Of a stretch of DNA of 64,000 nt, positions 6,954 to 18,800 are shown piece by piece; the first letter of the stretch is position 1; every line of letters starts with the position of its first letter. The DNA comes from Chitinophaga ginsengisegetis. GTDB taxonomy: Bacteria; Bacteroidota; Bacteroidia; Chitinophagales; Chitinophagaceae. The notes beneath the pieces were generated by a model. The model made no database searches. It had not been told where the DNA came from and worked only from the letters and a program-made list of their open reading frames with translations. The translations under genes and the position numbers were made by a program. The stretch lies in assembly GCF_900168065.1 (NCBI RefSeq), contig NZ_FUZZ01000002.1:62001-126000 (forward strand). The letters run 5' to 3'.

Positions 6954-7511
6954 TTAATTACCACTAATAGCTTTAATCTGTCTATATTTCATATTGCCAG
7001 CGAATGCCGCTAACAACTTTCTATCACCACTATAAATAGCCAAATACGGTATAACCTGGGTTCTAAAATAACTTCCAAATTTAAACTTATAATCAACGCC
7101 TATAATGATATTATCATACTTATGCAATTGATACTTATCAACAAATCTTTTCATATCAGAGTATCCGTAGGGAGTAATTAGATAAAACCTAATCTTTCTC
7201 AGATGAGCCATGTTCACAATTATCTCCTCAATTTCTGATTGACAAAAAGGACAATCGGGACCAAAATAGAATAACACAAGTGGGATTCCTGATCGAATAG
7301 ATTGAAGATTTAAATAGCTTGCACTATCAGAAAGTAGCAACTCTATACTAGGCAATAGCTCTCCCTCATGACCGGTTACAACTGGCCTAATATAGCCAAC
7401 ATTGCCATCATTTAAAAGCATTTGATATCCCTTCAACTTACCTACGCCTATGTAAACGAGTAAGCCCAAAAATAGCAAAGCCGTTATTAACAAAGAACGC
7501 TTCCGTTTCAT
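6954..7511 (-). CDS. Membrane-anchored thioredoxin-like (TlpA/AhpC-TSA type) protein
   Basis: 185 residues. An N-terminal membrane anchor (SLLITALLFLGLLVYIGV, about 6-23) is followed by a thioredoxin fold: LVLFYFGPDCPFC with the CPFC active site at 87-90, and the cis-proline in TQVIPYLAIY at about 155. Known role of the family: thiol-disulfide exchange on the periplasmic side of the inner membrane. Its gene starts 24 bp after the stop of the GT-C-like gene, so the two are probably co-transcribed, with peptide C downstream. That context suggests it acts on the cysteine pairs of the local peptides; this is inference. Whether it reduces or oxidises cannot be told from sequence. Confidence 0.82.
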   Translation of the reverse strand: MKRKRSLLITALLFLGLLVYIGVGKLKGYQMLLNDGNVGYIRPVVTGHEGELLPSIELLLSDSASYLNLQSIRSGIPLVLFYFGPDCPFCQSEIEEIIVNMAHLRKIRFYLITPYGYSDMKRFVDKYQLHKYDNIIIGVDYKFKFGSYFRTQVIPYLAIYSGDRKLLAAFAGNMKYRQIKAISGN

Positions 7512-7535
7512 AAAATAAACTTTATCGTTATTGAA

Positions 7536-9113
7536 TTAGACCGTAACATGTTGGTCAGTCGTCTTCTCCATATCTTGGTCTGGCATGCTTACTAAATCAT
7601 TCTCTATTGAACCTTTAGCAGCTTTAACAAGATAGTCAATCAATAAAAATGCAAACGACAACGAAATCAGAATTGGAAACAGTTGAAATCTAAGCGCAAT
7701 AGGAGATGCAAAAACGCTAAACCCAAAATTAACTGCCCATATTGTTGCAACAAGTATTAATCCTTTCTTCAATTGTAGATTCTGTCTATAGCCTCGTAAA
7801 AATATAAAACTAATAGTTCCTAGCACAAATATCACGTTCATTGTTCCTGTTAGTACAGGATAAAAATTCAATATACTTACGTTAAAGTCCTTAAAGTAGC
7901 ATTTGATTTTGTTACTCTTATAATCAAACCAGACTTTTGCCGTTTCGTTCACGCTATCCACTCCTGTGCTATATCTATCTAGAAACTCTACTGGTGGGGC
8001 ATAGTACTTAATTGCATTCGGAATTAAGTAATGTTTAGCAAATTCTTCAGGGTATGATTTTATTAAAAAGGTCCCATACTCTTTCATAATAGGTGCCACT
8101 GTAGACCATTTCTTTAAAGGAGATGCCATTGAGTCCTTCTTAAATTGACTCTCCATGTAAATTGAGAGTGGTGATCTAGGATCCCACATATAAACTGTAC
8201 TTGCAACCAGCGCTTCAGCAGGATGCGTTCTGATATCTCTACTAGAATCAAAATAATTGCGAACTAATCCGTCTAATAGCTGCAACCTCAGAGGAACATT
8301 CTTCCTATCGATACTATCGACGTATCTATAAGCATATAGGGCATTATTTGCCATCTGCCATCCCGTAAAAGGGGTAAACTGCTTGTATCCACTTATGCTC
8401 TTAAATTTCTCACTTGTTACCTGAATAAATATACCTATTAACAAAAGACTCAAACCGAACCCGATCAAACTCATAAACACTTTGCGTCTGGATAATAATA
8501 GCGCAACAACACTTATTACGGGATAGAATAGTGCATTATACCTCACGGTAAAAGCCATAAAAAGAAGTAGTGCATTAATAACTATCAACCAACTCGTTGG
8601 TCTATTCATAATCCATATCAATAGAACAAACCAAGTCAAGCTGAGCGAAAGAAAGAAAGAATCACTTGAAATATAGTTTGCGAGATACAAGTAAACTGGA
8701 TTCATCGTCATGAATATGAAAAGGCAAACCCTAGTTAGCTTAGCAGGATTATAAAAGTAAAATATCGTAAATACTAACAACAAGGTGTTGATCTCCAATA
8801 AAAAGTATTGGACTCCTACGACAACTGTATCTGAGTGGGTAAACACACTAATAAGACGTAGAAACTTGGAATAACCAATCGGATAGGTATTTACTGTAAA
8901 ATTATGATACGCTGATTCTAAGTATATATATGAATCTCCATTTATAAATCCTGCAAAAGGATACAATATCTTAAATACAATGAATAGTAAAATGATAGTT
9001 GGAACACCTATTCTTAATAATAACTTATTTAGCGGACTCTTGAACACGTAATCCTTAAAACTGTCTTCCAAAGGGAAAGTATCCCCCTCCATTACTTGCT
9101 TAGTTATCTCCAT
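7536..9113 (-). CDS. Polytopic membrane protein, GT-C glycosyltransferase-like
   Basis: 525 residues with about ten hydrophobic segments. After the first segment (VPTIILLFIVFKILYPFAGF) comes NGDSYIYLESAYHN, an acidic first external loop like that of GT-C enzymes (ArnT/PMT superfamily). There is then a run of membrane segments to about residue 240, a long external domain with WQMANNALYAYRY and WDPRSPLSIYME, and three more segments near the C-terminus. GT-C enzymes transfer sugars from polyprenyl-phosphate donors to exported acceptors. First gene of a unit with the thioredoxin-like gene and perhaps peptide C. A role in glycosylating the peptides is conceivable but has no direct support. Assignment is by topology, not a confirmed motif match. 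Confidence 0.55.
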   Translation of the reverse strand: MEITKQVMEGDTFPLEDSFKDYVFKSPLNKLLLRIGVPTIILLFIVFKILYPFAGFINGDSYIYLESAYHNFTVNTYPIGYSKFLRLISVFTHSDTVVVGVQYFLLEINTLLLVFTIFYFYNPAKLTRVCLFIFMTMNPVYLYLANYISSDSFFLSLSLTWFVLLIWIMNRPTSWLIVINALLLFMAFTVRYNALFYPVISVVALLLSRRKVFMSLIGFGLSLLLIGIFIQVTSEKFKSISGYKQFTPFTGWQMANNALYAYRYVDSIDRKNVPLRLQLLDGLVRNYFDSSRDIRTHPAEALVASTVYMWDPRSPLSIYMESQFKKDSMASPLKKWSTVAPIMKEYGTFLIKSYPEEFAKHYLIPNAIKYYAPPVEFLDRYSTGVDSVNETAKVWFDYKSNKIKCYFKDFNVSILNFYPVLTGTMNVIFVLGTISFIFLRGYRQNLQLKKGLILVATIWAVNFGFSVFASPIALRFQLFPILISLSFAFLLIDYLVKAAKGSIENDLVSMPDQDMEKTTDQHVTV

Positions 9114-9892
9114 ATAATTAGTTAATGATTTCTCACAAATTACTTTTGCCTAGTGGTTTGCAATACTGCATAAAGTCCGTTACACTTTCTTTATTACATG
9201 CGTTATATATAATTTATATACAACAATCAGAATAGATATTCGAAGACTTGTATACCCGATAAGACATCGAGTGCCAATTACGATACATTTTTAAATAAAT
9301 AGTATAAAGTATAATTAACTCTACAATCCATACCTTCCGATACAAAGATTATTTCTGTTCTCCTTCTATATTACTCTACAACAAGTTCAATTGACTCCTC
9401 ACACTTACTACCAGTGATATCCAATACGACAAATAAAATTAAAATACGAAATAATAACTCGCATAATGTAATTAGTGCCTTATAGTTGCGATGAGAATCA
9501 CAGTGCGGTTCTCTGACAAGCCCCTTATCGGCTTCACCGCCTATCAGAACTTTAAATACTTTCACAACTGAAGCCATTAGGCTCCTGTCAACCAAGTATT
9601 ACCAGAATTTCAGTGTCTAAGTTGGAATCGAAATCGACATGGTTATTGATTTGAGGGTCTTGGGATATCTTTGTCTCAACCAATGGAATTAAGATGCATT
9701 CGATATATTACTACTAACCATCTTCCTAATATTCCTTGACTGATTCATTGCATCAAAATTAAACCCAGCCACTGCAATCACCATACAGCACCTCACTTTT
9801 TTTTTAGCCTTAACCATCATACTTGTAATTATTAACTGCTATTTGATTGCATCTAAATACCAGAATTTAGAGATCATCGGCAATACCTCTTT
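9114..9892. other. Intergenic region without a supportable gene
   Basis: About 780 bp between divergent genes at 9113 and 9893. A 74-codon minus-strand frame at 9371-9595 (contains KVFKVLIGGEADKGLVREPH) lies in a slightly less AT-rich patch and could be a relic. It has no recognisable family, leader or partner. The ends must hold the divergent promoters. A TTTTTTTTT run at 9797-9805 is not preceded by a convincing stem. Confidence 0.4.
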
Positions 9893-12556
9893 ATGAAGCA
9901 ATTAATAATTACCTTATTCATAGCTTTGTTTCCCCTTCCCATTTTTGCTCAAACTTCTCATCGAGGGCAAATTAAAGGGCAGATTAATGATTCAGACACT
10001 CAACTTAGTTTATCGGCGGCGACTGTAAACTGCTTACGTTCTAAAGATTCAAGCAGGGTGACATTAACATTCACTGATAAAAATGGGTTCTTCCATATCG
10101 ATAGTTTACCATTTGATGATTATACTCTGTATATCTCTTATCTAGGTTATAAATCTTTGATATATCCCTTATCACTAATAAAAGGTGAAAAAATACGGGA
10201 CATAGGAATAATCTCGATGAAAAGAACTGGCTTCAATTTAGCTCAAGTTGAAATATCAGAAACAAAAGATCCAATTAGAATAACGAAAGACACTATTGAA
10301 TACAATTCTATTTATTTCAAAACTAAAGAAAATGCGTTAGTAGAGGATCTATTCACCAAAATTCCTGGTCTCGAAATAGATAAGAATGGAAAAATAAGCA
10401 TCAATGGACAATTAGTAAACAAAATTCTAGTAGATGGGAAACCTCTTTTTGGTGGAGATAATCTTAAAATAATAAGTAAAAATATACAAGCCGATTTAAT
10501 TGATAAAGTTCAATTCATTAATCAAAGAAAAGAGCAAAAAGAATCACATAATCTAAACACCAGCCAATCAGAAACGATAATCAATCTTACAATTAAAGAG
10601 AGCAAATTGAATATTTTCAGTGGTGAACTAACGACTGGATATGGCACTTCCAATCGCTTTGCCGTAAAATCAAGTCTGAGTCGCTTCAGAAGCAGACAAC
10701 AATTGATGCTACTAGGAAATGGAGATAATATTAATGGTGCTATGGATTCAAAGTCGATAGCGAATACTGGTATGCAAAGAAACTGGAATGGAGGGATAAG
10801 TTATAATGAGGAAATAAATAAGAAAATGACAATTAGTGCCAATTACATAATGAATAATGGAGTTGGACTTGATCAGCGAAACAGTGTAAGGGAAAATTTT
10901 ACTACTGATTTAGACTTTCATTCTACTCAAGAATCGGACAACAGACGAACTGACTCAAACAATGATTATTCTATTCAGCTAGAGTACAAGTTGGATTCCT
11001 TTCAAAGTATTAGTTTTAATAATCAATTCTCAATATCTCGGAGTACAAATTTCTTTAAGAGCAACTATGAATCTACTAAAGATCAATTACAATTGAATAG
11101 TGGCAATACAAATAGCATTAATAACAGCTCCTTTAACTCCGTTTCTGGAGGACTAAGGTATGATAAAAGGTTTCTCAAAAAAGGTCGACAATTGAGCATA
11201 ATTCTAAGTTATGGAAAAGGAAATGGAATGGAAACGGCAGTTAATAAGTCAGACAACAAGTATTTTCCAACTAGCTTAGAGCTAATAAAGGATTCTATTA
11301 ATCAAAAGACCGTAAGAGACATCCATAATAATAAATTGTTTATTCTTCTAAGTTTAACCGAGCCCATAACGAAAAATGGTTTCCTCACACTCTCATTAGC
11401 CGAGGATCATACAAAAAACAGTTCAAACAAAGTTGCTTATAACTTCAATAACTTAACCAAATTATATGACATTGAAAGCGATAGCCTTAGTAGTAACTTT
11501 AACAATTCCCCAATTCAACATTATGCAAAAGCCAACTGGTTATTTCAAAAGGAAAAACTCGATTACTCTATCTCTGTTGCATCGCTCTTAACAAAAATGA
11601 CTAATAACAACCTTAGTACCAATAGTTATAGTTCTACTATGATTCATGTCTTCTTACCTGATGCAAATTTCAACTATTCCTTCCGATCCAACAAAAGGCT
11701 GCGATTCTCTTATATAAAAACTGCCGAATTTCCCGAAATATCACAACTTCAGCCCGTACCAGACATGAGTGATCCTCTACATATAAAAATAGGCAATCCC
11801 ACTCTAAAGCCTATGACAGTTCATATGTTTAGCTTTCTATACAATAAATTCAACACCAGGTCGTTATGCAATTTCACTATATCCATTGGCAGTAGGTTCA
11901 TGAAGAATCAAATTATCAATGCCTCTGAATTTGATTCTCTTGGCAGAGAAATTATCCGGCCCTTCAACATTAATGGAGGATACATGGCGAATTTGGATAT
12001 AGGAACTAGTCTCCCGCTGAAAGTGAGGCAGGATTTCTTAACCTTTAACACATCTGCAATTATTGGACAGACACCAACTTTTCTAAATGGGAAGAGCGGT
12101 TTTCGCAATGATATTACGCTCGCTCAATCAATCAGACTCAACTATTCCTACAAAAAAATATTCGATTGCATAGTCGCCGGAAACATTAGCTTCAATATGG
12201 TACAGTACTCGGATCAAGGAATGAATATCCAAAAATATTTGAATGGTGGATTTACCTACACTGGAAATATTAATATTCCATATAATATAATAATTAATAC
12301 AAACTTCTATTACGGGTGGGCAACGGGGAGGACCGAAGGATATAATGTTAATCCATTTATTCTAAATGCATCTATATCTAAAAACTTATTCTCACATAAG
12401 CAAGGACAACTAAAATTACAAGCATTTGATTTACTAAAACAAAATGTAGGTATCAAACGTAATGTTCAGGACACCTACATTGAAGACATCCGAACAAAGG
12501 TATTGGAACAATGTTTTCTCATTAGTTTCTCCTATTTTCTTGGCAAAAGAAACTGA
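9893..12556 (+). CDS. Outer-membrane beta-barrel protein (CarboxypepD_reg-like / TonB-receptor-like)
   Basis: 887 residues. Signal peptide MKQLIITLFIALFPLPIFAQT; a carboxypeptidase-regulatory-like domain (about 25-112, GQINDSDTQLSLSAATV, YISYLGYKSL); then a plug-like region (ALVEDLFTKIPGLEIDKNG, ILVDGKPLFGGD) and a long barrel rich in alternating aromatic strands ending SFSYFLGKRN. This matches the Bacteroidota OMP_b-brl_3 family, whose substrates are mostly unknown. It stands alone on the plus strand and converges on the S9 peptidase gene. In this phylum such barrels often neighbour peptidases, consistent with peptide handling, but that is inference. Confidence 0.85.
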   Translation: MKQLIITLFIALFPLPIFAQTSHRGQIKGQINDSDTQLSLSAATVNCLRSKDSSRVTLTFTDKNGFFHIDSLPFDDYTLYISYLGYKSLIYPLSLIKGEKIRDIGIISMKRTGFNLAQVEISETKDPIRITKDTIEYNSIYFKTKENALVEDLFTKIPGLEIDKNGKISINGQLVNKILVDGKPLFGGDNLKIISKNIQADLIDKVQFINQRKEQKESHNLNTSQSETIINLTIKESKLNIFSGELTTGYGTSNRFAVKSSLSRFRSRQQLMLLGNGDNINGAMDSKSIANTGMQRNWNGGISYNEEINKKMTISANYIMNNGVGLDQRNSVRENFTTDLDFHSTQESDNRRTDSNNDYSIQLEYKLDSFQSISFNNQFSISRSTNFFKSNYESTKDQLQLNSGNTNSINNSSFNSVSGGLRYDKRFLKKGRQLSIILSYGKGNGMETAVNKSDNKYFPTSLELIKDSINQKTVRDIHNNKLFILLSLTEPITKNGFLTLSLAEDHTKNSSNKVAYNFNNLTKLYDIESDSLSSNFNNSPIQHYAKANWLFQKEKLDYSISVASLLTKMTNNNLSTNSYSSTMIHVFLPDANFNYSFRSNKRLRFSYIKTAEFPEISQLQPVPDMSDPLHIKIGNPTLKPMTVHMFSFLYNKFNTRSLCNFTISIGSRFMKNQIINASEFDSLGREIIRPFNINGGYMANLDIGTSLPLKVRQDFLTFNTSAIIGQTPTFLNGKSGFRNDITLAQSIRLNYSYKKIFDCIVAGNISFNMVQYSDQGMNIQKYLNGGFTYTGNINIPYNIIINTNFYYGWATGRTEGYNVNPFILNASISKNLFSHKQGQLKLQAFDLLKQNVGIKRNVQDTYIEDIRTKVLEQCFLISFSYFLGKRN

Positions 12557-12737
12557 TATCAGATATCTATAACGAATTCAACTATTTAAAAATATTATGC
12601 TTAAATTTACAGTTTTAGAGCGAATTGTATAAGCAATATGATAAGACAAATAAAAGAAATGCAATACTTAACCTAACACGACCCAAAAACTCACTTTGAG
12701 TGTATTATTATTTGCAATACGCATATAGAAACTTCCC

Positions 12738-15485
12738 TTAGAACTCTACATCACTAACCTCCTTCAACAATCCCTTACCAGGCGTTTTAATATTATAATC
12801 CAAATGATAATCATTATTTCGTCCATTCATCTTGGTTGGTATACCTCGTGTCATCCAGTTTGGGGCAGGCTTATTCTTCAGGTAATGATCGAAGAACTGT
12901 TTAAGACGAATACCATAATCTTCAGCTGACTTCCCAAAAACACCATGATTCCCATCAGTATACTCTAACAACCATGCTCTCTTGCCTAACCTGCGTAAAG
13001 CCGTAAAAAATTCAACTGCTTGCGAAAAAGAACAGATGCCATCATTAGTATTCTGCATTAATAATAATGGCGTAGTAACTTTGTCCGCACTAAAAACTGC
13101 CGAGCTTTTTATATAAGCTTCTGGGATCTGCCACAATGTACCTCCCATTCGTCCTTGTCCCAATTCAAAATAGCTTTGCAAGCTCTTATATCTCGCCGGC
13201 ACATCTCCGTACGCGCTTATAAGATCCGACATTGAACACGATGAATAAGCAGCCGCAAACAAATTGGTATGCGTTACAAGATAGTTGGTTTGTAATCCTC
13301 CAAAACTACACCCCCCAATCCCCATCTTATGTTTATCCACATATGCCATATTGCCCATATAGTTCGCTGCTGAAACTACTGCATCAAAAGTTCCTTGCAT
13401 CGGATCACCAATGACATAATCGATATCTGGCGAAAAAACCAAATATCCATTACTGACAAATGTCGGTATATTTATATTACAAAAACCAGATATGTTTTCT
13501 GGCAATAGATAGGCATTCAACGAAAATGACTTCTTTTCATAATAATAGAAAATAATTGGATACCTCTTACTCGAATCAAAATCTTCGGGTTTATAAAGAA
13601 TCCCCTGCGCATTGGCCCCATCTTCCTTCTTCCAAGTATGCAGTTCGGTTGTATACCAATTATAATGCTTTTCTGGATAAACACTACTTAATTGAATAAA
13701 CGTCTTAAAATCAGAAGTAGAAAAATAATTGGGGGATTCATTAGCTTTCATCCTAGAAACAATATACACATCTCGGTCTCTTGCTTTGATAGGATAGGAA
13801 CCATTATTCTCCGTATATGGATTATCCACAAGTTGATAGATATAATCTCCCATAGTAAGTTCGTTCGGGTCACCAGGTTCTCCCAGTTTCTTGCGAAAAA
13901 AACCATTCTTTTTTGTCATCACACTTACTGCATTCAAAACAAGGATATCACCATTCCGAAATGAGGGTGGCGACGAATATGAGAGGCCAAGATAAAATAT
14001 GATGCTGTGTTTAAATCCATAACCATTGGTAAGGTTTACCGGTGGTTTTATATTCAATGGGTCAATTTTCCAAATATCAAACTTGTCATATATTAAAACG
14101 GAAGCATCATTCTCCAACCAACCTGCAATCCCTCTTGGAACATGCATAAGATCTTCTCTAAAATAATTAATCCATGACACTTTTATATTGGAGGTCAAAT
14201 TACGATAACGACCTGTTTCAACTTCATAGCTAAAATAGCTCTCTTGTTCCTTGTTGTAGTATATCACAAACCTTCCCTTCGGAGAAAGCCCTATGATATT
14301 TGACTTTCTAAATTTTAACGCCAAATCATCCTTCTGTTTTACTGATCTTAAATAATATGTAAACTGAGAAGCCGAATTCCATTTGTTATCTGCTTCATCT
14401 GCACTGCCTGAAATATGTTGAATCAGATATAAACTATCGCTAGTATTCTGAGCTAAAATCCATTCATTATCGTTATCCAATCTTTTAATACGATAGTCTT
14501 TCAAACTAATCACAAATGAATAAACGGGGGCATGTTCCCCATCTACCATTTCTGCCGTTAGTAACTTCTCATCGAGATAGCTCCAGATATTCACTGTTGA
14601 TAATAAAATACTATCACTTAATTTATTCGCATTTTTTTTGGCAGTAAAAAACAGAAAACTTCCATCATTATTAATTCCAGACATATTTCCAACTATCAAA
14701 TTAGTATCTAACCCAATAGATCCTCTATCCGCCAATAAAATAGTTCTCAATGCTCCCTTTCTATAAGACCATATAGTACTACTTTCACCACTATTCGAAA
14801 TCAAAAAAGCAATGTTAGTTGCCGATTTGTCACACAACAACTGCTTTAAACCTTTTCCCCTCCAAATTGATGATTCCTTTAAATTTGACAATTCAATCAA
14901 ACTTATAGATTGCACAGTATCATTTTTACGATGCTCTTCTCTTTCCAATATCATTAATCTACCATCTTCGCTAAAAACATACTTTTTAACCGAATTGTAA
15001 ACTCTTTCATCACCATTAGTAATATTCTTTAACACCAAATTATTTGACGAATTATTTCCAAACGCCAACCAATTTCTGCCTCCTTTAGATGTCGGCACCC
15101 TAAAACCCCTAACATTTGGTATTCTGCTAAATATAACCCCTCCCAATTCAAGTATGCTTAATGTGTCCTTTGAGTTAAAAATGGCCCTCCTACTATCAGA
15201 TGTGAACTGCACGTGCATAATGCCCGGAATTCGCCTTTCCCATTTCCCATTACATTCCTTTAGCACTGTTGTATCATTTCCATTTGATTGATTTCTTATC
15301 CAATAAAACATATACCGTCCGTCGTTAGTTATTTTTGCACCATCGACAAAATACCATCTATTATATACTGAAGAATCGATCAGAGGTTTGGTCTTTCGCA
15401 AATAAAAATTGTCCTCTTTCCAGTCTTGTCCTTTGAGACTTAAAGCAAAAAAAGAAAAAACAACATAAACAAAAAATGCCTTCAT
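12738..15485 (-). CDS. Secreted S9-family (prolyl oligopeptidase) serine peptidase
   Basis: 915 residues. Signal peptide MKAFFVYVVFSFFALSLKG; a long N-terminal beta-propeller-like region (WD/PQQ-type repeats such as VQFTSDSRRAIFNSKDTLSILEL); and a C-terminal alpha/beta-hydrolase domain. The catalytic triad is readable: Ser727 in GGCSFGG, Asp815 in NTNDGICSF and His847 in TDGNHGVFG. The family cleaves short peptides, often after proline, or acts as an acylaminoacyl or dipeptidyl peptidase. Longer than classical prolyl oligopeptidases and of the type common in Bacteroidota. It lies between a beta-barrel protein (convergent) and a SusC gene (divergent), so it may degrade peptides arriving through either (inference). 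Confidence 0.88.
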   Translation of the reverse strand: MKAFFVYVVFSFFALSLKGQDWKEDNFYLRKTKPLIDSSVYNRWYFVDGAKITNDGRYMFYWIRNQSNGNDTTVLKECNGKWERRIPGIMHVQFTSDSRRAIFNSKDTLSILELGGVIFSRIPNVRGFRVPTSKGGRNWLAFGNNSSNNLVLKNITNGDERVYNSVKKYVFSEDGRLMILEREEHRKNDTVQSISLIELSNLKESSIWRGKGLKQLLCDKSATNIAFLISNSGESSTIWSYRKGALRTILLADRGSIGLDTNLIVGNMSGINNDGSFLFFTAKKNANKLSDSILLSTVNIWSYLDEKLLTAEMVDGEHAPVYSFVISLKDYRIKRLDNDNEWILAQNTSDSLYLIQHISGSADEADNKWNSASQFTYYLRSVKQKDDLALKFRKSNIIGLSPKGRFVIYYNKEQESYFSYEVETGRYRNLTSNIKVSWINYFREDLMHVPRGIAGWLENDASVLIYDKFDIWKIDPLNIKPPVNLTNGYGFKHSIIFYLGLSYSSPPSFRNGDILVLNAVSVMTKKNGFFRKKLGEPGDPNELTMGDYIYQLVDNPYTENNGSYPIKARDRDVYIVSRMKANESPNYFSTSDFKTFIQLSSVYPEKHYNWYTTELHTWKKEDGANAQGILYKPEDFDSSKRYPIIFYYYEKKSFSLNAYLLPENISGFCNINIPTFVSNGYLVFSPDIDYVIGDPMQGTFDAVVSAANYMGNMAYVDKHKMGIGGCSFGGLQTNYLVTHTNLFAAAYSSCSMSDLISAYGDVPARYKSLQSYFELGQGRMGGTLWQIPEAYIKSSAVFSADKVTTPLLLMQNTNDGICSFSQAVEFFTALRRLGKRAWLLEYTDGNHGVFGKSAEDYGIRLKQFFDHYLKNKPAPNWMTRGIPTKMNGRNNDYHLDYNIKTPGKGLLKEVSDVEF

Positions 15486-15863
15486 TATGACGAATTATCA
15501 AATTAGAAATAACTACACTTCTTATCTTCAAAATACTTTACACCTAAAATTTTGCAGGTTAAATTAACCATTATCAATGTAACCATACCACAGTAGATAA
15601 TATGATCATTGATAATTTGTAATTAAATAATACTAATCAAGTAAAATGTATAAATATTTAAAAATCATATAATTAACCATTAAATATTGATCAAGTATGG
15701 TTTACTGGTTGAATACACATTTTAATTGTAATAAGTACTAGAGACTTCAATTCACTAATAAAGTACCATAAATTAAGTAACAGTTAGTACCTAAATCATA
15801 TTCTTAGTGTATTATAACTATATCCTTAAATAAATTTTACAAACTGGACTTAAATGTACTTAT
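15486..15863. other. Divergent AT-rich promoter region
   Basis: 378 very AT-rich bases between the divergently transcribed S9 peptidase and SusC genes. No gene seen. It should hold both promoters. Many TTAAATA/TTTAAAAAT runs make a consensus call unreliable. Confidence 0.5.
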
Positions 15864-18800
15864 ATGGTTAAAAAATTACTAGGAGCATCCATACGTCCTT
15901 TAATAATTATACTCTTTATTAGTACATACTACTTATTTCCGGCATTAGGAAACGCAACTCGGCAAATGCCCAAAGTGACCATATCCGCGAACAATATTCC
16001 TCTTGAAAAGGTCTTTAAAAAGATTCAACAACAGACTGGACTCACCATCCATAATAACTATCAGGAAACAGACCTTAATGAAAAAAAAAGAGTTACAGTC
16101 AACTTTCTTCAAACAAAGATAGATGATGTGATGATTTTCTTATTGAATGACAGGAAGAATTTATCATTTGTATTAGGAAAGAATTCAATCGCAATCTTCA
16201 AAACGGATTTAAGTAGAAAAGATACCATATCTGCCATACTTCAATTAACTGGTAAAATTATTGACAAAGAGGGTAATCCAATTCCAGGAGCAAGTATAAA
16301 AATAAAAAATAATAGTCGCGGTACAATATCAAATACAGACGGTAGTTTTAGACTATCCGATATAGATAAAGGTACTCTTATAGTAATAACCTCCATTGGA
16401 TTTGAATCCAAAGAAGTTATCGCTCATAAAAATGATATACTAATACAACTAAATTCGCATACTAACCTACTTGACGAAAAAGTTGTAATAGCATACGGGA
16501 ATACAACAAAGCGTTTGAATACGGGAAATATAGGTAATATAAAAGCAATAGACATTCAAAAACAACCAGTTACAAATCCCCTGATGGCTTTACAAGGGCG
16601 CGTACCTGGAATATTCATTGAACAATCCAATGGTCTAGCCGGTTCAGGTGTCACAGTTCGAATACAAGGGGTGAATAGTCTATCGAGTGGCAACGATCCA
16701 TTCTATGTAATCGACGGCGTTCCATACGTCTCGCAATTATTACCTACCAAAAATACAATAGGCGGTTGGTCTGGAACTCGTGGCACATATGGCAATCCCT
16801 TAAGTTATCTAAATTCAGCAGATATAGAGAGTATAGAAATACTTAAAGACGCTGACGCCACTGCAATTTACGGTTCAAGAGCGGCAAATGGAGCAGTATT
16901 AATTACTACCAAAAAAGGTAAAACAGGCCCAATCAGGACAAGCTTATTATTTCAAAGTGGATGGGCGAAGGTGCCCCGAAAAATGGACCTCTTAAATACA
17001 AAGGAGTATCTTCAGATGCGGCATGAAGCTTTATCAAATGATGGTGCCGTCCCTTCAGAATTTGACTGGGATTTAAACGGAACCTGGGATACGACTCGTA
17101 ATATAGATTGGCAAGAAGAACTAATAGGTAGATCTGCACGTTATACTGACGCTCAACTGAGCATATCAGGAGGTAGTACTTATACTCAATTCATGCTAGG
17201 AGCGGGATATCACAAGGAAACAACGGTGTTTCCAGGTTCATTCTCAGATACAAAAGGATCCATACACTTAAACTTAAACGGAAGCTCATCCAATCAAAAA
17301 TTCAGAATTCAAGTCACAGGATCCTTTCTTTTCGATGATAACAAATTACCATTAAATGACCTCACTTCAAGTGCTTTGACATTAGTTCCCGTCGCTCCAG
17401 ATCCGTATAATCCTGATGGAACTTTGAACTGGATGCCTGATTCTAATGGAGCTAGCACTTACTTTGCTAATCCGATTGCCCCTAATGAACAAAAAAGCAC
17501 GAATAAAACATTCAATTTAGTTGGAAATACTACGTTAGGCTATGAACTATTTCCTGGATTGATTATAAAAAGTAGCTTTGGTTACAATTCATTAAATACT
17601 AATGAAACAACTAGGTCACCAGCCTCTGTTTTCATACCGGAGTATGCCTCATATTTCCCAAATGGAACCGTCTTTGTCACAAACCGCATGACATCGTGGA
17701 TTATAGAGCCGCAAGTTGAATATAACAAGAAAGTAAGTAAAGGGAAATTAACAGCTCTATTGGGTAGCACGCTTACTCAACAAAATAGTGACCAGCAAAA
17801 TATCTCAGCGACCGGATTCAGTAATGAACTCGTAATGGAGGATTTAGCATCTGCAACAAGTATAATGGGCACCAATATTAATTCTGTATATAAGTACAAT
17901 GCTCTGTATAGTAGAATTACCTACAACTGGCTCGACAAGTATATTCTGAATCTAACTGCAAGAAGAGACGGAAGCTCTAGATTCGGGTCTGAAAATCAAT
18001 TCCATAATTTTGGAGCGATAGGTGCTGCTTGGATTTTCTCACAAGAACAATTCATTCAGTCCCATTTACCAGTGATTAGTTTTGGAAAACTAAGGGGTAG
18101 CTATGGCACAACTGGAAATGATCAGATAGGAGATTATCGTTTCATGGACATATATCAACCCATTTTTATTACGGGCAATGCATATCAGGGCATAATTGGC
18201 TTAGCGCCGAGTAGATTAACTAATCCATATTTACAATGGGAAGAAACGAAAAAACTACAGATTGGTATCGAATTAGGTTTCCTGAAAGATAGAATTCTAT
18301 TTACCGCTAACTATAACCAAAATAGGTCCAATAACCAATTAACTCAATCTCGGTTATCAACAACAACTGGCTTTTCAGGTATAACCCGAAATTTCCCTGC
18401 TGTCGTCCAAAACACGGGATGGGAATTTACTTTTAATACCACTAATATCAAAACGAGAAATTTCAACTGGTCAACCAATTTCAACATTACAATTCCCAAG
18501 AACCAGCTACTTTCTTATTTTGGTAAAGATAAGAATAACTCAGTCTTTATTGGCAAACCTCTATCAACAATAACACTTTACAATTATATAGGTGTTAATG
18601 ACACAACTGGCAGATACGAATTTCTTAACGCTAAAGGGAGTACTACATACACACCATCGGACCCAACAGATAAAACGGTAACGCTCAATAATGATCCTAA
18701 GTTTTATGGCGGGCTACAAAATAGCTTCACTTACAAAAATCTATCTTTGGACATCTTCATTTCATTCACTAAAAGAATGGCAATTGACGATGTTACCTAT

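Noticed and set aside
9371..9595. 74-codon minus-strand frame in the 9.1-9.9 kb gap
   Set aside because: No recognisable family, no leader and isolated. Mentioned as a possible relic only in the intergenic entry.
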